Positions 1-9,066 of a stretch of DNA of 64,000 nucleotides are shown in pieces. Source of the DNA: Ornithinibacillus caprae (GTDB lineage Bacteria; Bacillota; Bacilli; Bacillales; Amphibacillaceae); the NCBI RefSeq assembly GCF_009728145.1, contig NZ_WOCA01000001.1, forward strand, positions 248,001 to 312,000, in the 5' to 3' direction. Every line of letters starts with the position of its first letter. The first letter of the stretch is position 1. The notes beneath the pieces were generated by a model. It worked only from the letters and a program-made list of their open reading frames with translations, made no database searches and was not told the DNA's origin. The position numbers and the translations under genes are program-made.

Positions 1-2540
1 CAACCCTACTATGGATCAATAGTGGGGTAGCGACATTAAAGAAATACTTTGACGGTCGTGTGATACCAGATAACCCACGCATCGTTAATGCACAGAAATC
101 TATTCGTACGAATGACATTGAAAATGTAGGATATACAGCAAGACATCATACATTTTTCGAGATGTTAGGCAATTTTTCGATTGGCGATTATTTTAAAAAG
201 GAAGCAATTGAATGGGCTTGGGAGTTTTTAACAAGCGATAAGTGGATAGGATTTAATCCAGAACGATTATCGGTAACTGTTCATCCTGAAGATGACGAAG
301 CATATGACATATGGTTAAACGATATGAAGATACCTAAAGAAAGAATCATTCGTCTTGAAGAGAATTTTTGGGATATTGGAGAAGGGCCAAGTGGGCCAAA
401 CACAGAAATTTTTTATGACCGAGGAGAGAAATATGGGAATGATCCAAATGATCCAGAGCTTTACCCAGGTGGAGAAAATGATCGTTATTTAGAGATTTGG
501 AATCTTGTATTTTCTCAATTCAATCATAATCCTGACGACACATATACACCACTACCGAAGAAAAATATTGATACTGGTATGGGACTTGAGAGAATGGTGT
601 CTGTTATTCAAGATGTACCAACTAACTTCGAAACAGATTTATTCATGCCAATCATTCAGAAAACAGAAAAATTAACGCAAACACCGTATGGAAAGCAAAA
701 GGAAAGCGATACAGCTTATAAAGTTATTGCTGACCATATTCGAACCGTTAGCTTTGCCGTTAGTGATGGTGCACTTCCTTCAAATGAGGGAAGAGGATAT
801 GTATTACGAAGATTATTACGCCGTGCTGTACGATTTGCAAAAGAGCTTGGTATTGATCGACCATTTATGTATGAACTAGTTCCAACAGTAGGCGAAATCA
901 TGAAGGATTTCTATGCAGAAGTATTGAAACAAAAAGATTTCATTCAAAACATTATTAAGGTAGAAGAAGAGCGATTCCATGAAACATTAAATGATGGATT
1001 AGACATCCTAACGTCAATTATTGAAAAAGAGAAGGAAAAGGGTAGTAAGGTGTTTCCAGGCGAAGAGGTGTTTCGCCTTTACGATACGTATGGCTTCCCT
1101 AAAGAACTAACAGAAGAGTATGTTGAGCAACAAGGGTTTACAATAGACGAAGAAGCATTTAATAAAGAAATGGAAAAACAGCGTGAGCGTGCTAGAAATG
1201 CTCGACAAAAGGTAGATTCTATGAAAGTTCAAGATGATATACTAAGTAAGATAGACGTACAAAGTGATTTTGTTGGGTATGATTCACTAGAATCTCAAAC
1301 GACCGTTCAGACCATTATAAGTGGAAAAGAAACGATAGAATCTGTAAGTGCTGGTGAAGAGGTTTATGTGTTTTTACAAGAAACACCATTTTATGCTGAA
1401 AGCGGCGGTCAAGTTGCAGACAAGGGATGGATCTATACGGATAGTGCTTCTGCATATGTAGAAGATGTGCAAAAATCTCCTAAAGGCGATCATATTCATA
1501 AAGTTCGTGTAAAAGATGGCGAGCTTAAAGTAGGAGATCAAGTGAAAGCAATGGTTGATAACCAATTCCGAACATCCATCATTAAAAATCATACGGCGAC
1601 TCATTTATTACATCAAGCATTAAAAGATGTCTTAGGAACACATGTAAATCAAGCTGGTTCTTTAGTGACTCCTGATCGATTACGATTTGACTTCTCACAT
1701 TTTAGTGCAGTAACTAAGGAAGAATTACAACAAATAGAGAAAATCGTAAATGAAAAGGTTTGGAATTCGATTCCTGTGGTCATTGATAATAAAAAGCTAG
1801 CAGAAGCAAAAGAAATGGGAGCAATGGCTTTATTTGGTGAAAAATACGGAGATGTTGTTCGCGTTGTTCAAATAGGTGATTATAGTATCGAATTATGTGG
1901 TGGATGTCATGTTCGAAATACTTCAGAAATTGGCTTGTTTAAATTGGTCTCTGAAGGTGGAATAGGTGCTGGAACTAGAAGAATTGAAGCTGTTACAAGT
2001 AAAGAGGCATACAACTACTTAACAGGAAAATTAGACTTATTACAGCAATCTGCACAATTAGTGAAGACTAGCGAAGAAAAACTACCAGAACGAATTGAAG
2101 GGTTATTCCAAGAAATAAAAGCTGTTCAAAAAGAAAATGAATCCCTACATGCTAAGTTATCAAATTTGGAAGCTTCTAATATTTTAGATCAAGTAGAAAC
2201 AGTTAACGATATAAATATATTAGCTCAAAAAGTAAATGTTAAGGACATGAACCAGCTACGTAATATGGTTGATGAATTAAAACAAAAAATTGGGTCGGGA
2301 ATTATATTATTAGCAGCAGAAAATAATCAAAAAGTACAATTAACAGTAGGAGTATCCAAAGATTTAATTGAGAGAGGACTGCATGCAGGTAATCTGATCA
2401 AAGAGGTTGCACAAATTTGTGGCGGTGGCGGTGGTGGACGCCCCGATATGGCACAAGCTGGTGGAAAAGATCCTAGTAAAATTAATGAAGCCCTCTCACA
2501 TGTAAAAGAATACGTGACGAATAATTTGGATAATAAATAA
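1..2540 (+). CDS. alaS: Alanine--tRNA ligase, 5'-truncated by the window edge
   Basis: Charges tRNA-Ala with alanine in the cytoplasm and edits mischarged Ser/Gly. The reading frame is open from base 3, upstream of the first in-window GTG at 60, and already reads conserved class II catalytic sequence ([18 protein letters not shown]), so the true start lies outside. About 845 residues are present; the family is usually about 880, so roughly 35 residues are missing. Visible parts are the aminoacylation core ([17 protein letters not shown]), the editing domain zinc ligands (HTATHLLH, then CGGCHVRNT) and the C-terminal glycine-rich DHHA1 segment ([15 protein letters not shown]). As in B. subtilis it is followed by ireB-ruvX-yrzB. 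An imperfect AT-rich hairpin lies just after the stop. Identity is not in doubt. Confidence 0.97.
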   Translation, partial: TLLWINSGVATLKKYFDGRVIPDNPRIVNAQKSIRTNDIENVGYTARHHTFFEMLGNFSIGDYFKKEAIEWAWEFLTSDKWIGFNPERLSVTVHPEDDEAYDIWLNDMKIPKERIIRLEENFWDIGEGPSGPNTEIFYDRGEKYGNDPNDPELYPGGENDRYLEIWNLVFSQFNHNPDDTYTPLPKKNIDTGMGLERMVSVIQDVPTNFETDLFMPIIQKTEKLTQTPYGKQKESDTAYKVIADHIRTVSFAVSDGALPSNEGRGYVLRRLLRRAVRFAKELGIDRPFMYELVPTVGEIMKDFYAEVLKQKDFIQNIIKVEEERFHETLNDGLDILTSIIEKEKEKGSKVFPGEEVFRLYDTYGFPKELTEEYVEQQGFTIDEEAFNKEMEKQRERARNARQKVDSMKVQDDILSKIDVQSDFVGYDSLESQTTVQTIISGKETIESVSAGEEVYVFLQETPFYAESGGQVADKGWIYTDSASAYVEDVQKSPKGDHIHKVRVKDGELKVGDQVKAMVDNQFRTSIIKNHTATHLLHQALKDVLGTHVNQAGSLVTPDRLRFDFSHFSAVTKEELQQIEKIVNEKVWNSIPVVIDNKKLAEAKEMGAMALFGEKYGDVVRVVQIGDYSIELCGGCHVRNTSEIGLFKLVSEGGIGAGTRRIEAVTSKEAYNYLTGKLDLLQQSAQLVKTSEEKLPERIEGLFQEIKAVQKENESLHAKLSNLEASNILDQVETVNDINILAQKVNVKDMNQLRNMVDELKQKIGSGIILLAAENNQKVQLTVGVSKDLIERGLHAGNLIKEVAQICGGGGGGRPDMAQAGGKDPSKINEALSHVKEYVTNNLDNK

Positions 2541-2635
2541 TCAGCCCTACTTTGATCATGTAAAAAAGATATATTTAATCTTTTAAACATGTTAAAATAA
2601 TGGAAGAAGGGTAATATATGGAATGAGGTGTCACG

Positions 2636-2905
2636 ATGAGCTCGATTGACAAAACGATGAAGTTTAATTTTTCAGAAGAACCATTTGACCAAGACATAAA
2701 AGAGATTCTTATGACAGTACATGAGGCTTTGCAGGAAAAAGGATATAACCCAATCAATCAAATTGTTGGTTACTTATTGTCTGGTGATCCGGCTTATATC
2801 CCACGCTATAAAGATGCTAGAAATTTAATCCGCAAAGTTGAACGCGATGAAGTGATTGAGGAATTAGTTAAATACTACTTAGAGCAACAACAAAAGGATA
2901 AATAA
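2636..2905 (+). CDS. ireB: IreB/UPF0297 family regulatory phosphoprotein (YrzL)
   Basis: An 89-residue protein of the IreB (UPF0297) family. In Enterococcus faecalis IreB is a substrate of the PASTA kinase IreK and a negative regulator of cephalosporin resistance; the role in Bacillaceae is less clear. The family hallmarks are visible: an N-terminal SSIDKTMKF stretch with the Thr region that is phosphorylated in E. faecalis, then [19 protein letters not shown] and [18 protein letters not shown] ribosome-binding site precedes ATG 2636. The stop codon abuts the start codon of ruvX, so the two are very probably co-translated. The alaS-ireB-ruvX-yrzB order is standard for Firmicutes. Confidence 0.93.
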   Translation: MSSIDKTMKFNFSEEPFDQDIKEILMTVHEALQEKGYNPINQIVGYLLSGDPAYIPRYKDARNLIRKVERDEVIEELVKYYLEQQQKDK

Positions 2906-3319
2906 ATGAAATTAATGGGTCTAGATGTAGGTTCCAAAACTATAGGTGTTGCCGTTAGTGATGAGTTAGGATGGACTGCTCAAGGTGTAACAACTATTAA
3001 ATGGGATGAAAATGAAATATCGTCTGCGGATGAAGAATTAAAAGAGATTATAACGAAATATGATATTGGGAAAGCTATTATTGGGTTACCAAAAAATATG
3101 AACGGTACCATTGGTGAACGTGGTGAGGCCTCACAAGCATTTGCTAAGCATGTGGAGGAAACGCATAACATACCAACCGTTTTATGGGACGAACGATTGA
3201 CAACAATGGCTGCTGAAAGAGTCTTACTAGAGGCAGACATGAGTAGAAAAAAACGCAAGAAAGTTATCGACAAAATGGCTGCCGTAATGATTTTACAGGG
3301 CTATCTTGATCAAAAATAA
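2906..3319 (+). CDS. ruvX: Putative pre-16S rRNA nuclease / Holliday junction resolvase-like RuvX (YrrK)
   Basis: A 137-residue YqgF-family RNase H-fold protein, the usual length. In E. coli YqgF is implicated in 5' maturation of 16S rRNA; a Holliday junction resolvase activity has been proposed for other members. Visible motifs are the first acidic strand ([16 protein letters not shown]), [14 protein letters not shown], and the catalytic-site segment [13 protein letters not shown]. The start ATG immediately follows the ireB stop, with AAAGGAT 8 bases upstream serving as ribosome-binding site inside the end of ireB. It is followed within 17 bases by yrzB, consistent with one operon. Confidence 0.95.
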   Translation: MKLMGLDVGSKTIGVAVSDELGWTAQGVTTIKWDENEISSADEELKEIITKYDIGKAIIGLPKNMNGTIGERGEASQAFAKHVEETHNIPTVLWDERLTTMAAERVLLEADMSRKKRKKVIDKMAAVMILQGYLDQK

Positions 3320-3335
3320 CAAAGGAGAGTATTGT

Positions 3336-3626
3336 ATGGCTTTAGAAGAAAAAGAGCGTATTATCATCCCAGATGAAAATGGTGAAGAGCACTTATTTGA
3401 AGTGTTGTTTACATTTGATGTAGATGAGACAAACCAATCATATATTGCTGTTGTACCAGTAGAACAAAAAGATGATGATGAAGTAGAAGTTTATGCGTTC
3501 CGCTATGAGGAAAAAGAAAAAGATGATAATGATTTATCTCTATTTCCTATCGAATCAGATGAAGAGTGGGAAATGGTTGAAGAAATGCTAAACACATTAG
3601 CAGATGAAGAAGAGTTAAATCAATAA
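3336..3626 (+). CDS. yrzB: DUF1292 family protein YrzB
   Basis: A 96-residue, strongly acidic DUF1292 protein of unknown biochemical function that always sits next to ruvX in Bacillaceae. I place the start at ATG 3336 because it follows AAAGGAGAG at optimal spacing. A longer in-frame reading from 3306 would overlap ruvX and adds residues not seen in the family. The body contains IIIPDENGEEHLFEVLF and FPIESDEEWEMVEEML, the conserved segments. A strong hairpin follows at 3644, so this gene ends the alaS/ireB operon. Confidence 0.93.
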   Translation: MALEEKERIIIPDENGEEHLFEVLFTFDVDETNQSYIAVVPVEQKDDDEVEVYAFRYEEKEKDDNDLSLFPIESDEEWEMVEEMLNTLADEEELNQ

Positions 3627-3643
3627 TTAGTATACAAATTTCT

Positions 3644-3677
3644 AGTAGCTGATGTCATGCTGACATCAGCTACTTTT
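3644..3677 (+). terminator. Rho-independent terminator after yrzB
   Basis: A perfect 14-bp stem (AGTAGCTGATGTCA pairing with its complement at 3661-3674) has a TGC loop and is followed by a short T tract. It separates yrzB from the mltG transcription unit. Confidence 0.85.
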
Positions 3678-3778
3678 ATGTGAAAATTAACCAAGGTAAT
3701 ACAATGTAGACTATCATCTAAGTCTAGCGTATATTATATTTTTTTAGTATAATATACCGGATGAGAGGGGTATGTTGA

Positions 3779-4897
3779 ATGTCTGATAAAAAGAAGACAG
3801 GTAAATATAGAGATAATCTTATTGCACGAGGTGAAGAAGCTAGAACTGTTCGTAAGATTGTAGCAATTATTATTATTTCTTTACTATTAATTTTAGTAGT
3901 AGGTGGGATATCTGGGTATAATTATATTAAATCTGGTTTACAGCCAGTTGACCCGGATAATGAACAAGGTGTTGAAGTAGAAATACCATTAGGCTCATCT
4001 TCATCAACAATCGCTTCAGTACTTGAAGAAAATGGTATCATTAAAGATTCGCGTATCTTTAGATTTTACATAAAATTCAAGAATGAATCTGGATTTCAAG
4101 CTGGTGAATATACGTTTACAAAGTCTATGACCTTTGATGAAATAATTGAGTCATTAAAAAGTGGAAGAATTATTAAGGATCCTGTTTACCGTATTACTAT
4201 TCCAGAAGGATATACAGTTGAGCAGATTGCTGAAGTATATGCGGATACGTTACCAATTACAAAGGATGAGTTCTTAGATAAAGTGAATGATATGGATTAT
4301 ATTGAGGAATTAATGGAAGAGTATCCTTCCATATTATCTGAGGAAATTTTACATGAAGACATTAAAACACCTTTAGAAGGATATTTATTTGCTGCAACTT
4401 ATGATATATACGAAGCTGATCCACCAGTTGAAGTTTTAATAACTAATATGTTGGATAAGACGAGGGAAGTTGTATATGAATATATTGATGGAATAAATGA
4501 AACAGAATTTTCCATCCATGAAGCGATTACGATGGCATCATTAGTGGAAAAAGAAGCAGTAACCGAAGAACAGCGTAAAACAATAGCAGGTATCTTTTAT
4601 AATCGAATGGATGAGGGAATGCGTCTCCAAACAGACCCAACAGTTCTATATGCTATTGGAACCCATAAAGGGAAGGTTTTATTATCCGATTTAGAAATTA
4701 AGTCACCGTATAATACGTATGTTATTGACGCTTTGCCAATCGGTCCAATATCAAATTTCTCACAAAGTGCATTAGAGTCAACATTATATCCAGAAGAGAC
4801 GGATTATCTATATTTCTTGCATGATGATGAAGGTAATATTCATTATGCAGAAACGAATGATGAGCATAATGAAAATAGAAGAAAATATATACAATAA
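3779..4897 (+). CDS. mltG: Endolytic murein transglycosylase MltG (YrrL)
   Basis: Cleaves nascent peptidoglycan strands at the outer face of the membrane and so sets glycan length. The 372-residue protein has a short cytoplasmic basic N-terminus, one membrane segment at about residues 28-50, and an extracytoplasmic YceG/MltG domain. The VEKEA motif near residues 256-260 carries the family's catalytic glutamate, and the characteristic tail QTDPTVLYAIG and NTYVIDALPIGPISN is present. ATG 3779 follows GAGAGGGG. A TATAAT at 3748-3753 gives a plausible promoter but the -35 is poor. A terminator follows directly, so mltG appears to be transcribed alone here. Confidence 0.95.
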   Translation: MSDKKKTGKYRDNLIARGEEARTVRKIVAIIIISLLLILVVGGISGYNYIKSGLQPVDPDNEQGVEVEIPLGSSSSTIASVLEENGIIKDSRIFRFYIKFKNESGFQAGEYTFTKSMTFDEIIESLKSGRIIKDPVYRITIPEGYTVEQIAEVYADTLPITKDEFLDKVNDMDYIEELMEEYPSILSEEILHEDIKTPLEGYLFAATYDIYEADPPVEVLITNMLDKTREVVYEYIDGINETEFSIHEAITMASLVEKEAVTEEQRKTIAGIFYNRMDEGMRLQTDPTVLYAIGTHKGKVLLSDLEIKSPYNTYVIDALPIGPISNFSQSALESTLYPEETDYLYFLHDDEGNIHYAETNDEHNENRRKYIQ

Positions 4898-4904
4898 ATG
4901 AAGT

Positions 4905-4940
4905 GGAAGTGTGAATTTAATTCACATTTCCCGTTTTTTT
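4905..4940 (+). terminator. Rho-independent terminator after mltG
   Basis: A stem of about 13 bp (GGAAGTGTGAATT pairing to AATTCACATTTCC, with one G-T pair) is followed by CG and seven T residues. It lies 8 bases after the mltG stop. Confidence 0.9.
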
Positions 4941-4941
4941 G

Positions 4942-5029
4942 GCAGATAGAAAAGTTTAAACTTTCCTATCCTGCATAAGTGCAACTAAGGCATTCACCAT
5001 AAAGGCTTGGCGAATGCCAAGTTTTTTAA
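4942..5029 (+). repeat. Dispersed two-hairpin repeat, copy A
   Basis: One of three related intergenic elements in this window (others at 57361 and 60649). Hairpin 1 (4942-4974) closes with GCAG/CTGC around an AAAGT..ACTTT stem. A linker containing AAGTGCAACT follows, then hairpin 2 (4983-5023), closed by AACT/AGTT with a GGCATTC/GAATGCC stem. It sits between the mltG terminator and trmR. Orientation is given as the reading that shows the linker. Whether it acts as DNA or RNA is unknown. Confidence 0.75.
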
Positions 5030-5115
5030 GAGATAAGAAAGTATAAGAGGACAAAGTAATTTGTTATAAACGTATGTTGTGTTATCTAAAATCTAAATAA
5101 CAAAGAGGTTTTCCC

Positions 5116-5754
5116 ATGAATGAAGAGATCATGAACTATATATCGGAAATCACACCTCCAGATGAAGAGTGGATTAAAGAATTAAAACAACAAGCTACCG
5201 CTGACCGTGTTCCAATCATGGAATCAAGCGGGATTGAATTTCTTCTACAATTAATTCGATTGAATAAACCAAAACGGATATTGGAAGTCGGTACCGCAAT
5301 AGGTTATTCTGCTTTGCGAATGCATCATGTAAATCCCGAAAGTGAAATTGTAACAATAGAGAAGGATGAAAACCGGTACAAACAAGCAATTGAAAATATA
5401 ACCAAACATAATAAGCATACTAATGTACAAGTCATTCACGGGGATGCACTAGAAGAGATTGAAAAGCTAGTAAGTCAAAAGGAAAAATTCCAATGTATTT
5501 TCATTGATGCTGCAAAAGGACAATATAAGCGATTTTTCGAATTATCTAGCCCATTACTACAAGATAATGGATTTATTATTACAGATAATGTATTATTTAG
5601 AGGTTATGTTGCCAACCCTGATTTTGAACATCCAAGATATAAAAAAATGGTAGAGAAAATAAGGGCATTTAATCAATGGCTCATGAATCATCCAGATTAT
5701 GTTACAACGATTTTACCAATTGGAGACGGTGTAGCCGTTAGCTATAAAAAGTAA
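5116..5754 (+). CDS. trmR: tRNA 5-hydroxyuridine methyltransferase TrmR (YrrM)
   Basis: A 212-residue class I SAM methyltransferase of the O-methyltransferase-3 (caffeoyl-CoA type) family. The B. subtilis orthologue YrrM/TrmR methylates ho5U34 to mo5U34 in tRNA anticodons. Motif I is [15 protein letters not shown] near residues 55-69, followed by [10 protein letters not shown], a metal-binding FIDAAKGQY segment and TDNVLFRG. The start ATG 5116 has AAAGAGG upstream. Context (mltG before, udk-greA after) matches yrrM. The peptidase-U32 hydroxylase genes yrrN/yrrO that lie between yrrM and udk in B. subtilis are absent; udk starts 22 bases after the stop. Confidence 0.9.
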   Translation: MNEEIMNYISEITPPDEEWIKELKQQATADRVPIMESSGIEFLLQLIRLNKPKRILEVGTAIGYSALRMHHVNPESEIVTIEKDENRYKQAIENITKHNKHTNVQVIHGDALEEIEKLVSQKEKFQCIFIDAAKGQYKRFFELSSPLLQDNGFIITDNVLFRGYVANPDFEHPRYKKMVEKIRAFNQWLMNHPDYVTTILPIGDGVAVSYKK

Positions 5755-5776
5755 GAGAAAGGGGCCAAATGTTGGC

Positions 5777-6415
5777 ATGCGAGATAAACCAGTAGTAATT
5801 GGAGTTGCAGGTGGAAGCGGAAGTGGTAAAACATCTGTCACCAGGTCCATTTATAATCGATTTTCAGATAAAACAATATTAGTCATTGAACAAGACTATT
5901 ATTATAAAGATCAAAGTCATTTACCTTTTGAAGAAAGATTAAATACTAACTACGATCACCCACTGGCATTTGATAATGATTTATTAATTGAGCACATCCA
6001 CGCATTGTTAAATCATCAGCCAATTGAAAAACCAGTATATGACTATAAGTTACACACTCGTTCTAAGGAAGTTATTGACGTAGAACCAAAAGATGTAATT
6101 ATTCTTGAAGGTATATTAATCCTTGAAGACCCTAGATTAGTGGATTTAATGGATATTAAAGTATTTGTAGATACAGATGCTGATTTACGAATTATTAGAC
6201 GTCTGTTAAGAGATATCAAGGAGCGAGGGAGAACGTTAGATTCTGTTATTGACCAATACTTAAATGCAGTTAGACCAATGCATTTGCAATTTGTGGAACC
6301 TACAAAGCGGTATGCTGATATAATTATTCCAGAAGGTGGTCAAAATCATGTAGCTATTGATTTAATGGCTACAAAAATTGAACAAATTTTGAAGAAGTAT
6401 CAAACGAATTATTAA
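5777..6415 (+). CDS. udk: Uridine kinase
   Basis: Phosphorylates uridine and cytidine to UMP and CMP in pyrimidine salvage. At 212 residues it has the normal length. It shows a P-loop ([13 protein letters not shown]), the [10 protein letters not shown] acceptor-site segment, the NYDHPLAFD motif and the lid region [16 protein letters not shown] 5777 follows AGAAAGGGG. It lies 22 bases after trmR and is probably co-transcribed with it. B. subtilis has the same udk-greA neighbour relation. Confidence 0.96.
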   Translation: MRDKPVVIGVAGGSGSGKTSVTRSIYNRFSDKTILVIEQDYYYKDQSHLPFEERLNTNYDHPLAFDNDLLIEHIHALLNHQPIEKPVYDYKLHTRSKEVIDVEPKDVIILEGILILEDPRLVDLMDIKVFVDTDADLRIIRRLLRDIKERGRTLDSVIDQYLNAVRPMHLQFVEPTKRYADIIIPEGGQNHVAIDLMATKIEQILKKYQTNY

Positions 6416-6484
6416 GCAGAAACTATTGCGAATAAAAAGAAAATCTGCCATAGTAATGAAAAGTGAACTTTTTTAATATAATGC

Positions 6485-6513
6485 TTGAGACTAATTAGTA
6501 TAAATAGTATCAT
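6485..6513 (+). promoter_or_regulatory. Probable sigma-A promoter for greA
   Basis: TTGAGA (6485-6490), 17-bp spacer, TATCAT (6508-6513). The transcript would carry a leader of roughly 65 bases containing a small CGCGA-TC-TCGCG palindrome (6549-6560) shortly before the ribosome-binding site. Confidence 0.5.
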
Positions 6514-6587
6514 ACAATTTATACTGTTCATTCAATTATTATGGATCCCGCGATCTCGCGATTAGATAAAAAAGGAGTGTTTTTTAA

Positions 6588-7064
6588 ATGGCAGTAGAGA
6601 AAAATTATTATATGACACAAGAGGGGAAAGAGAAATTAGAAAAGGAATTATTGTACTTAAAAACAGAAAGAAGACAAGAAGTTGTAGAACGTATTAAAGT
6701 AGCCCGCGATTTCGGAGATCTTTCAGAGAACTCAGAGTATGATTCTGCTAAAGATGAGCAAGCATTTGTGGAATCAAGAATTGCTCAGGTAGAAAAAATG
6801 ATTCGTAATGCTGTTATTATTGAAAATGATAATGATAATCCCGATATGGTATCCTTAGGTAAATCGGTTACATTTCAAGAGTTACCTGATGGCGACGAAG
6901 AAACATATACGATTGTAGGTAGTGCAGAAGCAGATCCATTTGAAGGTAAAATCTCTAACGATTCACCTATGGCAAAAAGCTTATTAGGCCATACTGTTGG
7001 TGAAGAGCTTAAGGTTGCTACACCAGGTGGAGATATTCAAGTTAAAATTTTAAAAGTTGAATAG
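6588..7064 (+). CDS. greA: Transcription elongation factor GreA
   Basis: Binds the secondary channel of RNA polymerase and stimulates cleavage of backtracked transcripts. The 158 residues give the standard length, with an N-terminal coiled coil (about residues 10-75) whose tip carries the acidic [16 protein letters not shown] motif, and a C-terminal FKBP-like domain beginning near VSLGKSVTF and ending [18 protein letters not shown]. The start has AAAAGGAGTG upstream. It is followed by a very strong bidirectional terminator shared with the convergent gene. This marks the left edge of the inserted accessory region. Confidence 0.97.
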   Translation: MAVEKNYYMTQEGKEKLEKELLYLKTERRQEVVERIKVARDFGDLSENSEYDSAKDEQAFVESRIAQVEKMIRNAVIIENDNDNPDMVSLGKSVTFQELPDGDEETYTIVGSAEADPFEGKISNDSPMAKSLLGHTVGEELKVATPGGDIQVKILKVE

Positions 7065-7065
7065 A

Positions 7066-7105
7066 GAGTAAAAAAGGTTATGCTAAGGCATAACCTTTTT
7101 TACTC
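7066..7105. terminator. Bidirectional terminator between greA and the convergent gene
   Basis: A perfect 18-bp stem (7066-7083 with 7088-7105, loop TAAG) has A6 and T6 tracts built into the two arms, so it can terminate both strands. The stop codon of the minus-strand gene lies inside the stem. Confidence 0.93.
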
Positions 7106-8521
7106 TAATTCATAAACAGGGTCTTCCTCAAATACAAAGAAATGCCTATTATCAAATTGATCAATTTTCCATTCTGCTTCCTGTTCATCATAAAGTAAGA
7201 ATACTTTAACTCCACGTTCATATTCGTGATCATTTTCTCCTTTAAATAACCTTCCAAGATTACCATTCGGTTCATAATAAGTGAACATGACATCAATATC
7301 AAATACATAGGCTTCTACCTCTTCATCATATTCCGGGTCTTGATACCAGTCTACTCGATACTGCGCTTTACGTAAGGTTCCTTCGTATTCAGGTATCTCT
7401 TCTTCAATATATTCTATTTGTTCTTCGAGAGTTTGTATCATATTCTCTGTTATGTGATCTTGTAGTAGGGATACGTCTCGAGCATTTAATGCTTCTGTAT
7501 AAGTTAAGAATACGTCATTTATAATTTGGATTATTTTTTCCTCTTCTGAATCTGAAATAGTAGGTACCTTACTAATTCGAATTTCTTGTACATCATCATT
7601 AATGATTTCAGATTGACTAATGATTGTTTCCCAAGGCATTTCTTTTTGAAGGTGTATTTCTATATTTTCACTTAGTGGAAATGGTCCTACGACTTGGCTT
7701 CCCTTGTTAATTATGATATCGGTTTCTTGATCGTTTACGAATAAGGTTGCTTCGTCTTCAAAGGTTGAAACAATATTAAAATTCCCTACATTTACTTCTA
7801 TCTCTTGTCTAGTTGAGTTTGAATCCATGTTAAACAAGTTAATTTCTATCTCTTCTTCGGTAGAAGCATAAGAGTTATCAAAGAGGGCTTTTAAAACATG
7901 CGTACCTGGCATAAAAGGTCCGTATTTTTTTTCATGAACGCCTTCTTCAACTGTTGTATCTATTTTCTCTTCATCAATAAAAAGTTCTACACTATTATCC
8001 GTGGTAAATACCTCAATGAAAGCAGGTATAACCACTAATTTGTAATCATCGAAGAATAACCATCTTGATCCATTTTTTTCGAGAGTTATGGTTGCGTAAG
8101 TTTCTGATGTAGAAGGAACATCACCGTTCTGATAGGATTCTGCTTCTTCCTTTAACTTGTTTATAATGGTTTCAAAAGAATCTGGATTTTCTTGGAAAAA
8201 GCTTAATAATGTTGCTATGTTGTCTTCAGTAATTGTAAATGAATCCTCGTAAGCAACTAATAAGTTAGTAAGTTCTTCTTGATTCTCTGTTAAAACTGCT
8301 TCTTCGAATGAATTAATTTTATGTATTGGATTATGTTGAGAATTTCCTACTAAATAAAAGACGATAAATGATACTACTAGTAATAGTCCAAGTGACAATA
8401 ATGTGATCAGCTTTTTAGAGAATTTTCTCTTAGGTTGTTTTTCTATCTTATTGCCACATTCAGGACAGTACTGAATGTCTGTAGCTAAATCATGGCCACA
8501 ACTAATACATTTCAATTTCAA
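7100..8521 (-). CDS. Zinc-ribbon membrane protein of the TcaA/YvbJ type
   Basis: A 473-residue protein that begins with a zinc ribbon (CISCG, ten residues, CPECG; cysteines at about 5, 8, 19 and 22). A basic stretch and one membrane helix (about residues 38-60) follow, then a long acidic extracytoplasmic region. This layout matches the TcaA/YvbJ family (TcaA is linked to glycopeptide sensitivity in Staphylococcus aureus); the C-terminal part, with WYQDPEYDEEVEAY and YDEQEAEWKIDQ, looks like the family's NTF2-like end. The start is TTG 8521, chosen because GGGGTGA lies 6 bases upstream; a second TTG two codons later is possible. It is divergent from the Tad locus, so it may or may not belong to the inserted segment. 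The function here is not known. Confidence 0.75.
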   Translation of the reverse strand: MKLKCISCGHDLATDIQYCPECGNKIEKQPKRKFSKKLITLLSLGLLLVVSFIVFYLVGNSQHNPIHKINSFEEAVLTENQEELTNLLVAYEDSFTITEDNIATLLSFFQENPDSFETIINKLKEEAESYQNGDVPSTSETYATITLEKNGSRWLFFDDYKLVVIPAFIEVFTTDNSVELFIDEEKIDTTVEEGVHEKKYGPFMPGTHVLKALFDNSYASTEEEIEINLFNMDSNSTRQEIEVNVGNFNIVSTFEDEATLFVNDQETDIIINKGSQVVGPFPLSENIEIHLQKEMPWETIISQSEIINDDVQEIRISKVPTISDSEEEKIIQIINDVFLTYTEALNARDVSLLQDHITENMIQTLEEQIEYIEEEIPEYEGTLRKAQYRVDWYQDPEYDEEVEAYVFDIDVMFTYYEPNGNLGRLFKGENDHEYERGVKVFLLYDEQEAEWKIDQFDNRHFFVFEEDPVYELE

Positions 8522-9066
8522 TAGTTCTCACCCCTAATCTCCACTTCTACATTAAATCATACCATATGTAGGAATAAAAATTATGCAACTTTTTCACTAT
8601 TTAAAAAAGATTGATTTATAGATTAAGTAATATGAATTATCAATGAATCTGAAAAAGTATGAATTAGGTAACTAACGGATTAATTATATTTCAATTATAT
8701 TACAAAATTATTACGTAATTATTAAAATCACCCAATTATAATCCCTAAGAACTAGACAAAAAGTACTTGTTATTTCTTTTATATTATTTCATCTCTTTTT
8801 TGTATTTCTACGAAAATTCCAATTCGACATTTTTCGATACTTCTCAGTTGGTAATATATGTTATATGCGTACGAGTTTTTAAAATAATTGTAATATTGTT
8901 CGGTTTTAGAGGAGTTAGAAGAAATATTTAATTCTTGTATCTTTAATTAAGTATATTTACACAAATAAAATGGGTATAATTTCCTGTTTTTAGGTAATAC
9001 TATTTAATTTAATTGTAATTTTAGTAAAATTTATAAAGTATATATAACAATTAATGGTGGTGTTTC
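8522..9066. other. 545-bp AT-rich divergent intergenic region
   Basis: No coding sequence is supported. It must hold the promoters of the minus-strand zinc-ribbon gene and of the Tad locus. The best candidate for the latter is TATAAT at 8975-8980 with a poor TATATT at 8952-8957 (17-bp spacing). The remainder is very AT-rich, with runs of A and T that would favour intrinsic DNA curvature or binding by a transition-state regulator. No clear operator could be named. Confidence 0.5.

Noticed and set aside
4942-5029. Riboswitch or T-box leader before trmR
   Set aside because: No T-box sequence, antiterminator or terminator alternative; near-identical copies stand before unrelated genes, so a repeat family fits better.
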